A DNA stretch of 12,067 nt from an uncultured bacterium (GTDB lineage: Bacteria > Calescibacteriota > Calescibacteriia > Calescibacteriales > Calescibacteriaceae). The notes under the pieces are model-generated. The model saw only the letters and a list, made by a program, of their open reading frames with translations, did not search any database and was not told where the DNA came from. The DNA lies in assembly GCA_938036315.1 (NCBI GenBank), contig CALHPK010000005.1, forward strand, positions 1 through 12,067, read 5' to 3'. The position numbers and the translations under genes were made by a program. Shown here piece after piece: positions 5,488-12,067 of the stretch; within the stretch, counting starts at the first letter, position 1; every line of letters begins with the position of its first letter.

Positions 5488-7276
5488 AAACTTCGATAAA
5501 AGCTTCCGGAGGTATTTCTACATTACCTATCATCTTCAATCTCTTTTTCCCCTCTTTCTGTTTTTCAAGCAGTTTTATCTTTCTTGTTACATCTCCTCCA
5601 TAACACTTTGCTGTAACATCTTTTCTATATGGCTTTATGACCTCCCTGGCCAAAATTCTACTCCCTATTCCGACTTGAATTACCACCTCGAAAATTTGCC
5701 TTGGGATAATTCTCCTTAGTTTTTCCGCTAGCTCTCTGGCCACCCTGGTTGCTTCTTCACGCGAGATTATAAGAGAAAATTCATCAACTTTCTTCTGATT
5801 TATATAAGTATCGAGTTTAACAATATCTGCCTCCTCCCATCCTTTGAATTCATAGTCCCAAGAAGCGAATCCCTTTGATATTGATTTTATCTCATCATTG
5901 AATCCAAATATTATCTGACTTATCGGCATAACATAAGTTATAACAGCAACTCCACCCAGAATCTTATAATCTACTTGTCTCCCTCTTCTCTTCTCACAAA
6001 CCCTAAAAACATCACCTACAAATTCTTGTTTTGTGTGAATTATAACTTGAGCTACAGGTTCCTTTATGGATTCTATTTTATCTGGAGATGGGAACTCAGC
6101 GGGACTTCTTATCTCTATCTCCTGGCCGTTGGTGAGAACCGCTCTATAAGCAACTTGAGGGAAAGTAGCTATAACATCAATACCGAACTCGTCCTTGAGC
6201 CTGTGTGATGTCACCTCCATATGAAGGGTTCCAGAGAAGCCTATCCTGAAGCCAGCCCCAAGTGCCTGAGAATTTTCGTATTCAATACTCAATGAATAGT
6301 CATTTAGCTTGAGTTTATACAAAGCCGTTTTCAACCTTTCATAGTCCCCACTTTCTTGAGGATAAAATGAAGCAAAAACAACTGGTTTTACTTCTCTAAA
6401 GCCAGGGATAGGCTCCTTTACTGGATTATCAGCTGACGTTATGGTATCCCCAACTTTAAGATCTGCAATCTCTTTTGTTCCCAAAATTATGAATCCAACA
6501 TCTCCTTCTTCAAGAAGTTCTCCATCGAAAATATCTCCACCTCTCACATAGCCGAGCCTCTGCACCTGGAAAATCTTTCCAGTGGAGAAAACTCTCACTC
6601 TATCTCCTTTCTTTATATTTCCAGTAATTATCCTAACAAGAGCTACACATCCCCAATACGAATCATACCAGGAATCGAATATTAAGGCGGAAAGTGGTTG
6701 ATCAGTATCATACATAGGTGGTGGTATCTTTTCAATAATCTTACGAAGAAGCTCTTCTACCCCCTGTCCTGTTTTCCCGCTCACCAAGACAGCATCATGC
6801 GTATCAAGTCCCAGAAGCTCTTCTATTTGCAGTTTTGTGCTTTCTATCTCAGCAGAAATCAGATCTATTTTATTGATTGCTATCACAAGATCGAGTCCTC
6901 GCTCACGTGCAAGATTGGCATATGATAAAGTCTGAGCCTGAACCCCCTGAGTAGCATCTACCAACAAAACCGCCCCTTCACAAGCAGCCATTGCTCTGGA
7001 AACTTCATAGTGGAAATCAGCATGCCCTGGAGTGTCGATTAAATTAAGCTCGTACCTTTGACCATCTAGATTGTAAACAAGATGAGCAGTCTGGGACCTA
7101 ACTGTGATCCCTCTTTCTCTCTCAACTGGAAGATTATCTAAAAATTGATCTCTTTTCTCCTTTTCAGATACTGCCCCACATATCTCAAGAATTCTGTCCG
7201 CCAAAGTAGACTTACCGTGGTCAACATGAGCTATTATGCAGAAGTTTCTTTTCCAAAATTTAAATTCAATCCCCAT
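5465..7276 (-). CDS. lepA: Translation elongation factor 4 (LepA GTPase)
   Basis: Ribosome-associated GTPase linked to back-translocation and to ribosome assembly or initiation. The 603-residue product has the normal family length. The G domain is complete: AHVDHGKS (about 16-23), the RGITV switch I, DTPGHADF, NKID and VSGKTG. These are followed by the beta-barrel domain II, EF-G-like domains III and V, and the LepA-specific C-terminal domain with RKDVTAKCYGGDVTRKIKLL and KKRLK. ATG at 7276 is chosen because MGIEFKFWKRNFCIIAHVD is how family members begin. An in-frame ATG at 7360 would add 28 unrelated residues and run into the neighbouring gene. No strong ribosome binding site is visible. 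The gene converges on fliP (96-bp gap) and diverges from the M6 protease gene with only 24 bp between starts. Confidence 0.97.
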   Translation of the reverse strand: MGIEFKFWKRNFCIIAHVDHGKSTLADRILEICGAVSEKEKRDQFLDNLPVERERGITVRSQTAHLVYNLDGQRYELNLIDTPGHADFHYEVSRAMAACEGAVLLVDATQGVQAQTLSYANLARERGLDLVIAINKIDLISAEIESTKLQIEELLGLDTHDAVLVSGKTGQGVEELLRKIIEKIPPPMYDTDQPLSALIFDSWYDSYWGCVALVRIITGNIKKGDRVRVFSTGKIFQVQRLGYVRGGDIFDGELLEEGDVGFIILGTKEIADLKVGDTITSADNPVKEPIPGFREVKPVVFASFYPQESGDYERLKTALYKLKLNDYSLSIEYENSQALGAGFRIGFSGTLHMEVTSHRLKDEFGIDVIATFPQVAYRAVLTNGQEIEIRSPAEFPSPDKIESIKEPVAQVIIHTKQEFVGDVFRVCEKRRGRQVDYKILGGVAVITYVMPISQIIFGFNDEIKSISKGFASWDYEFKGWEEADIVKLDTYINQKKVDEFSLIISREEATRVARELAEKLRRIIPRQIFEVVIQVGIGSRILAREVIKPYRKDVTAKCYGGDVTRKIKLLEKQKEGKKRLKMIGNVEIPPEAFIEVFRVDKEG

Positions 7277-7300
7277 CTCAATATTAATCTTTAGATATTG

Positions 7301-9331
7301 ATGTCCATAATAAATAAATTTATTTTTGTAGCAAATTCCATAGGTCTGATTCTTATCCATTCCATTCTTTATTCTGCTCCCCCCTTCCCAGGAATTCGTG
7401 GAAAAACTTACATAGAATCTAAATCAGAAACGATAAGGATTTCTCCCGAGGCTTACATTGAAATCAAATCTTCAACACCAAAAGAAGGTGAAGTAAAATG
7501 TATAGTTTTTCTGGCAGAGTTTCAAGATAAAAATTTCAACATCAAAATCGATGGTAATAATTACCCAGCTAAAGAATACTTCAGAGAACTTATGTTCGGA
7601 AAATCTGGAGAGAATTCCTTCTATCCTTTTGGCTCTTTTAGAGAATTCTGGGAAATAAATTCATACTATAAACTGAGGATCACAGGCGAGGTTTTTGGTC
7701 CATATAAATTGGACTATAAGCTCTCTGATTATGGGTGTGGTTCAAGAAATACCGGCTCTTCATACTGTGGCTTTGGTGGTGGGGCACAGGCTATCTTGAA
7801 TGACTTACTTCAAAAATCAAGTGCAGATATAGATTTTTCAAAATTTGATTCAAATCAAGATGGCAAAATAGATTGTGTGATAATAATACACGCTGGAGAA
7901 GGAGCTGAAGTTCAACAAGATTCATCACCAAACAATTCACAGTGTTGCGATATATGGTCACATGCATTCTCAACTTACAGATATATCCAAGGGTATTACA
8001 TAGAATCAGCAGTGATAGCGGCTGGGATATCAGAGCTATTCCCATATGGCAACATGGGGCTTATAGCTCATGAGTTCGGACACCTTCTCGGTCTTCCGGA
8101 TCTATATGACACTTTGCCTGCTGGGGTGCAATCATGCGGAGTTGGACCCTATTCTCTTATGGGCTACGGATTATACAGGGGTATACAAAAAGATGGGAAA
8201 TTAATCTACGGTGTTTCTCCTTCGAATCTCTCTCCATGGGAAAAGATATATCTTGGATGGGCTTCCCCAAATACCATCACAAATTTTGTGTGCGACACTA
8301 TGCTTCCATCATCCTCAACTTCGGTATTTCTTAAGCTTCCAGCATACGCAAACGAATCATCTCCTGAATATTTCCTGGTGGAATTCAGAAAAAGAGAGAA
8401 CTTTGACTTAAATTTCCCAAGCGAAGGAATTCTCATATGGCATATAGATGAAGATGTAATAAATTCAGCAATCGCACAAAACAGAATTAATGTATATGAA
8501 TGTTACCCCGGTTGCGGGAATACATGTGGAGAAATCAAAGATAGGCAGGGACAATTCATAGGTTGCACAAAACATTACGGAGTAAGAGTAATTTTGGGAC
8601 CAAAGTCTCGAAGGTGGAGATTTGAAACTACATCTGTACAGAGCAATTCTGCAGCCTGTTTAGAATCCGATCCAAATGATTTTTGGAAAGATGATAGATT
8701 TCCTGATTCCTATACCTCATCATTCGGATATCGTGGAGAAGAGCACACAGCTTATGCTATATTTTTATTTGATAAGGAGCAGGGTACTGTCAGGATTGGA
8801 GCTGCGGTCGGATCCACTATAAACAAAGCTTTCTCAGCCCCAGAATATTTCAAAAACTATAGCTATGACTGGTCTGAGCCTGGGGGGCTGTATTCAGCAA
8901 AAATAGGAATCAGAGGAACTCCTCCAATACATATAAGAATAATTTCTCCACCAGAGGCATACATAGATGGTCTGAGAGAATTGATCTTACACGGATACGA
9001 ATCAACAATAGAAAGAGAAATCTATGTAATCTGGCAAGCTCCAAATTCAGAAAGAATCGCAAGATTTAGGCTTTCTGCCGAAAACTGCATAGGCAAACTC
9101 GAGGAAGAATGGGAAGTACGCGTTCAGAAATCTAAAACTTCTGTAAACACCTCAATACAAGATGCAGACGGTACATCATCTCCTATGGGGTGTTCCTGCA
9201 AATCATATAGCCCTTCAGGATCGACTAGTTTCATAAACCTTTTCACCGCATCTTTAATAATAGTCGGAACTACCAGAATACTCAGAAAACTGAAAAGAAA
9301 AGACGCTAATCTTACAAAAACGGATTTTTAA
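7301..9331 (+). CDS. Exported M6-family metalloprotease domain protein with a sorting-signal-like C-terminal tail
   Basis: A 676-residue protein similar to immune inhibitor A-type (M6) zinc peptidases. The N terminus is a signal peptide (about 1-25, cleavage near YSA). The catalytic domain has a family-typical FDSNQDGKIDCVIIIHAGEG segment, a probable Ca-binding Asp-rich loop, and the zinc site HEFGH at His257-Glu258-His261, followed by GLPDLYD and GPYSLMGYG. About 17 cysteines suggest disulfide bonds outside the cytoplasm. A beta-rich C-terminal region follows. The end has MGCSCKS (Cys631, Cys633), a hydrophobic stretch (about 644-658) and a basic cluster RILRKLKRK, with 9 residues after it. 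ATG at 7301 is preferred to an in-frame TTG at 7298. No Shine-Dalgarno site is seen. A secreted or surface-anchored protease is inferred; its substrate is unknown. Confidence 0.85.
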   Translation: MSIINKFIFVANSIGLILIHSILYSAPPFPGIRGKTYIESKSETIRISPEAYIEIKSSTPKEGEVKCIVFLAEFQDKNFNIKIDGNNYPAKEYFRELMFGKSGENSFYPFGSFREFWEINSYYKLRITGEVFGPYKLDYKLSDYGCGSRNTGSSYCGFGGGAQAILNDLLQKSSADIDFSKFDSNQDGKIDCVIIIHAGEGAEVQQDSSPNNSQCCDIWSHAFSTYRYIQGYYIESAVIAAGISELFPYGNMGLIAHEFGHLLGLPDLYDTLPAGVQSCGVGPYSLMGYGLYRGIQKDGKLIYGVSPSNLSPWEKIYLGWASPNTITNFVCDTMLPSSSTSVFLKLPAYANESSPEYFLVEFRKRENFDLNFPSEGILIWHIDEDVINSAIAQNRINVYECYPGCGNTCGEIKDRQGQFIGCTKHYGVRVILGPKSRRWRFETTSVQSNSAACLESDPNDFWKDDRFPDSYTSSFGYRGEEHTAYAIFLFDKEQGTVRIGAAVGSTINKAFSAPEYFKNYSYDWSEPGGLYSAKIGIRGTPPIHIRIISPPEAYIDGLRELILHGYESTIEREIYVIWQAPNSERIARFRLSAENCIGKLEEEWEVRVQKSKTSVNTSIQDADGTSSPMGCSCKSYSPSGSTSFINLFTASLIIVGTTRILRKLKRKDANLTKTDF

Positions 9332-9353
9332 AATTAAAATTGATAGCATTATA

Positions 9354-9393
9354 TTGACACTCCTGTTTATTTCCGGTAAATACCACCTATAAT
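9354..9393 (+). promoter_or_regulatory. Sigma70-type promoter candidate before the BY-kinase gene
   Basis: A perfect -35 hexamer TTGACA (9354-9359) is followed after 17 bp by TAAATA (9377-9382), a poor -10. A perfect TATAAT (9388-9393) lies further on, but at a spacing too long to pair with this -35. Either could drive the next gene, leaving a leader of about 185-200 nt. Confidence 0.35.
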
Positions 9394-9422
9394 CAATTAT
9401 AACAAATAATGTTAACTCAGCT

Positions 9423-9437
9423 TACTATATGATAGTA
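9423..9437. promoter_or_regulatory. Palindrome upstream of the BY-kinase gene, possible operator
   Basis: TACTATATGATAGTA is a perfect inverted repeat with 6-bp arms and a 3-bp centre. It sits 30 bp past the TATAAT element, a position where a repressor could act. AT-rich composition makes chance palindromes fairly likely. Confidence 0.3.
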
Positions 9438-9581
9438 TATAAAGAAGATCAACAATAAAGATTTTATCAAAAAATTTTCACAAAATAGCAAAAAAAAGTT
9501 GCAATTTGTAAAATATATAAAGATTGAATTAAGTAAGGATTATACAAAATAAAAATTACAGTGGTGAAATGAGTCGCAGCT

Positions 9582-11669
9582 ATGAATAGCAACGAAGAGT
9601 TGAGCTTGCGAGAAATACTTTACACACTATATAAATGGAAAAAGTATATATTGTTAGGCTTCATCGCTCTGGCTGGATTAACCTTTTTCCTACAACAGTC
9701 CACCTCTACAAAAGAGAATATATACAAGGCGACATCGCAGATCAGGATTCAGGGGATATTTTACATTCCTTCTTTCATCAGGGATATAGGAGTTGACATC
9801 AAGCCTATCAAGTTCGATGTAGAAGCAGAGGAAAAGAAAGTAATCTCTGAAGAAAACTTGAAAACAGCCTTATCTATTCTGGGCTGGGAGCTAACTTCAC
9901 AGAATATCTCAAAGGTCCGAAACTCAATCCGAATCTCTTCATCCAGCAGGCAGAACATAATTAGCATAGAGGCATACTCCCAGAGCCCACTGGAAGCAAA
10001 AGATATAGCAAATGCAGTCGCCGAGGCCTATGTACGCAACTCAACAACGTGGTTCTTAAAAGCTGTCGATTCATCACTAGAATTCCTTAAAGCCTCATCA
10101 ATAGAACTCGGTAGTAGATTGAAAGATACCTACTCTGAACTCGGTAGACTATCTGAAAAAACAGGAATTATAAATCCAGATGTCCAATTATCGTATGAGA
10201 TAAGGAGAATAAAGGAAATAAATGAAAAAATCAGTGAGATTGATAGCAAAATATCAACGATAGAGGAATTATTCTCGGCAATTTCTCGAGCACCTGATCA
10301 AACAAAAAGGATACTTTCAAATCCCGAAACAATATTTATGAAAGACGGAATCCCCGAAAGCAAAGAAGCAATAGAAACTATAAAAAAGTATATCGGTAAA
10401 CTTATAGCAGTCGATGAGTCAATAGCTGAAACCTATAAAAAATATACAGAACTTGAGAAAAAGAGGGATGAACTTTTACTGAAATTTAGCGAAAAGCATC
10501 CAGCAATTGCTGAAATAGACAAACAAACAACACAAATGTTCGATGATGTACTAGTAAAAGCAAGAATTACTCTGGCAAAACTCAAAACAGAGAGAAAAAA
10601 AGCAGAACTTGAAATACAGGAAGCAAGGGAAAAAATAAAGCAGATCTCCTCAAATATATCTGAATATTACTACCTAGCGAATAATGTGGATATTCTATCA
10701 CGAATACTTGAAAACTACTCAAACGCACTCTTGGAGCTAAAGATGAACTCCGCAATGTTACGAGGAATAGCCGAAGTATATAGGTCAGCTACAGTACCAA
10801 CTGAACCAGTAAGGAAGAATTTTCGAAACCTTATAATATCCTTACTCGTAGCAGGAGCAGGATCAATACTTATAGCCTTTATGCTCGAAAGTCTAGATAC
10901 AAGATTTAAAACTCCAGAAGATATAGTATTATCAGTAAAAGTTCCCATCGCTGGTATCATATACAAAAGTAATAAAGTAAAAGATGCCGTATCAGACATA
11001 AGATACATAGATAAACTCCTATATGAAAAAATCAGATCTATAAGAATAAACTTAGTTCTATCAGCCTATTCTCGGAATCTGAAGATACTTGTCTGTAGCT
11101 CATTACCAGAAGAAGGAAAAACCTTCGTGTCATATAATCTTGCTACCTCATTCGCAGAAGTAGGATTCAACACAGCATTATTAGATCTAAATCTAAGGCA
11201 CAACTATATATCTACAAAATTTCAAATCCAAGATGAAAAAAGTTTCATCCATTACCTTGAAAAGACAAAAAGTCTCGAAGATATAAAATATAAGATAAAA
11301 GATAATCTCGATCTTTATGGTTTAGCTCCAAATATTTCAGTATCTCCAGATATCATATCGTCAAGAGCATTTTCTGAATTTATCAAAGATTTATCAAATA
11401 AGCATGAAATCATCATCTCTGACTCTCCTCCGCTTCTCATCCCAGATATACTCCCAGCAGTAAAACTTTTCGATATAGTTTTAATTGTCTATGATGCCAG
11501 CAGAACCGGAGCGAGAACATTGAGAAGAATAGTAAACTCCCTAAGAGAAGCTGGAGCTAAAGATATGAAAATCGTAGCAAATAAAGTAGAGCCAGAACTG
11601 AAAAGCTTCTACTACTACCCATATCACAACAGATATATCAAAAAATACTACTACGAAGAAGGTAAATAA
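9582..11669 (+). CDS. Wzz/Wzc-type polysaccharide co-polymerase with BY-kinase domain
   Basis: A 695-residue inner-membrane protein expected to control length or export of a surface polysaccharide. It has an N-terminal Wzz domain with membrane helix 1 (about 22-41), a long helical, Lys/Glu-rich coiled-coil-like periplasmic part (about 150-390), a PTEPVRKN motif and helix 2 (about 411-430). The cytoplasmic kinase domain follows, with the YEKIRSIRINL oligomerisation helix, Walker A PEEGKT (Lys513), Walker A' LLDLNLR (Asp535, with Asn537 where DxD is usual), Walker B IIISDSPP (Asp614), and a Tyr-rich tail with eight Tyr in the last 20 residues for autophosphorylation. ATG at 9582 follows GGTGAAATGAG at a loose distance. 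No glycosyltransferase, Wza or phosphatase gene is adjacent in view. Confidence 0.92.
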   Translation: MNSNEELSLREILYTLYKWKKYILLGFIALAGLTFFLQQSTSTKENIYKATSQIRIQGIFYIPSFIRDIGVDIKPIKFDVEAEEKKVISEENLKTALSILGWELTSQNISKVRNSIRISSSSRQNIISIEAYSQSPLEAKDIANAVAEAYVRNSTTWFLKAVDSSLEFLKASSIELGSRLKDTYSELGRLSEKTGIINPDVQLSYEIRRIKEINEKISEIDSKISTIEELFSAISRAPDQTKRILSNPETIFMKDGIPESKEAIETIKKYIGKLIAVDESIAETYKKYTELEKKRDELLLKFSEKHPAIAEIDKQTTQMFDDVLVKARITLAKLKTERKKAELEIQEAREKIKQISSNISEYYYLANNVDILSRILENYSNALLELKMNSAMLRGIAEVYRSATVPTEPVRKNFRNLIISLLVAGAGSILIAFMLESLDTRFKTPEDIVLSVKVPIAGIIYKSNKVKDAVSDIRYIDKLLYEKIRSIRINLVLSAYSRNLKILVCSSLPEEGKTFVSYNLATSFAEVGFNTALLDLNLRHNYISTKFQIQDEKSFIHYLEKTKSLEDIKYKIKDNLDLYGLAPNISVSPDIISSRAFSEFIKDLSNKHEIIISDSPPLLIPDILPAVKLFDIVLIVYDASRTGARTLRRIVNSLREAGAKDMKIVANKVEPELKSFYYYPYHNRYIKKYYYEEGK

Positions 11670-11716
11670 TATTTTGTTCAAAAGCTTCCGGATATTACCA
11701 TCTCAAGTTAGTATTT

Positions 11717-11746
11717 TTGCCAGACTAATAATAAAAAGAATAAAAT
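11717..11746 (+). promoter_or_regulatory. Sigma70-type promoter candidate for acnA
   Basis: TTGCCA (11717-11722) and TAAAAT (11741-11746) each match the sigma70 consensus at 5 of 6 bases, with an 18-bp spacer. They lie about 100 bp before the acnA start in the 180-bp spacer after the BY-kinase gene. The surrounding DNA is A-rich, with AATAAAAAGAATAAAA repeated in near-identical form at 11730-11745 and 11756-11770. Confidence 0.35.
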
Positions 11747-11849
11747 ACGTCACGCAATAAAAGAATAAAACATAACATACAGAATACTATCATTTCTCAC
11801 TTTTCAGGAATTAACAAAACAGACATCTGATATACAAAAATAATTCAGT

Positions 11850-12067
11850 ATGTTAAGGGAAATAGAAATCAATGGAGACAAGTATGGAATCTATACTCTG
11901 GAGGAGATTGGGAAGGAAAATATCCACAAACTTCCATTTTCTCTAAGAGTTCTACTTGAGAATTTACTAAGACACAAATATGAAGAAGAGGAAGGCACCG
12001 TAGAAGATAAACACATAGAAAATATTATACTGAGGAAAAAAGGAGAGGAGATTCCATTTTTTCCAGA
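11850..12067 (+). CDS. acnA: Aconitate hydratase AcnA, N-terminal part, cut by the window edge
   Basis: The first 72 codons translate to the start of an AcnA/IRP-type aconitase, the iron-sulfur enzyme that interconverts citrate and isocitrate in the TCA cycle. Recognisable features are YGIYTLEEIG, KLPFSLRVLLENLLR (the strongly conserved N-terminal block of this family) and EEIPFFP at the end, where relatives continue with ARVLLQDFTGVP. ATG at 11850 is used; an in-frame stop at 11841-11843 excludes a longer product. No Shine-Dalgarno site is visible. The reading frame is open to the window end and the full protein should be about 850-900 residues. AcnA rather than AcnB is clear from this block. 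Confidence 0.88.
   Translation, partial: MLREIEINGDKYGIYTLEEIGKENIHKLPFSLRVLLENLLRHKYEEEEGTVEDKHIENIILRKKGEEIPFFP

Noticed and set aside
7277-7360. 28-residue N-terminal extension of LepA from the ATG at 7360
   Set aside because: The added residues match nothing in the family, and the extension would cover the start and signal peptide region of the M6 gene. LepA normally begins close to MGIEFKFWKRNF.
11670-11849. Intrinsic terminator after the BY-kinase gene
   Set aside because: Candidate arms around 11691-11715 pair with several mismatches, and the T-run is short, so I do not call it.

Overview
The window is AT-rich bacterial chromosome from a flagellated and probably Gram-negative (diderm) organism. 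The evidence is motAB and fliP for the flagellum, a BY-kinase/Wzc-type polysaccharide co-polymerase, and a protein resembling outer-membrane LPP20 lipoproteins. The proteins are rich in Ile, Lys and Glu, and the genes favour AGA/AGG for Arg and ATA for Ile. That usage is common in thermophiles and in AT-rich lineages, so a thermophile is possible but not proven. I cannot name a phylum. Single genes are scattered, with fliP away from fliQR and hisB away from other his genes, so the genome does not keep classical operons intact.

Layout, left to right. 1-329 is gene-free and carries short tandem repeats. A leftward operon follows, transcribed motA, then motB, then a JAMM (M67) metallopeptidase gene. 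It is separated from rightward hisB by 291 bp that hold a sigma28-like promoter candidate for motA. Next come a rightward gene for an exported LPP20-like protein and leftward folK, which overlap tail to tail. Rightward fliP starts only 54 bp from the folK start. fliP and leftward lepA converge, and each stop codon lies in a short tandem duplication. lepA and a rightward M6-type metalloprotease gene start 24 bp apart, back to back. A rightward Wzz/BY-kinase gene follows. The window ends in the first 72 codons of a rightward aconitase gene (acnA), which was identified by direct translation.

How the genes relate. MotA/MotB form the flagellar stator and FliP is the core of the flagellar export gate. 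The M6 protease is exported and ends in a Cys-motif, hydrophobic and basic tail that resembles C-terminal sorting signals. The BY-kinase would control export or chain length of a surface polysaccharide, although no glycosyltransferases are in view. HisB, FolK, LepA and AcnA are housekeeping enzymes with no obvious link to these. No tRNA, rRNA, CRISPR array or insertion sequence was recognised.

The points most worth a second look are the JAMM peptidase in the stator operon, the sorting-signal-like tail of the M6 protease, the altered Walker A' motif of the BY-kinase, and the repeated short tandem duplications, two of which cover stop codons. I did not find a clear new multi-gene system.
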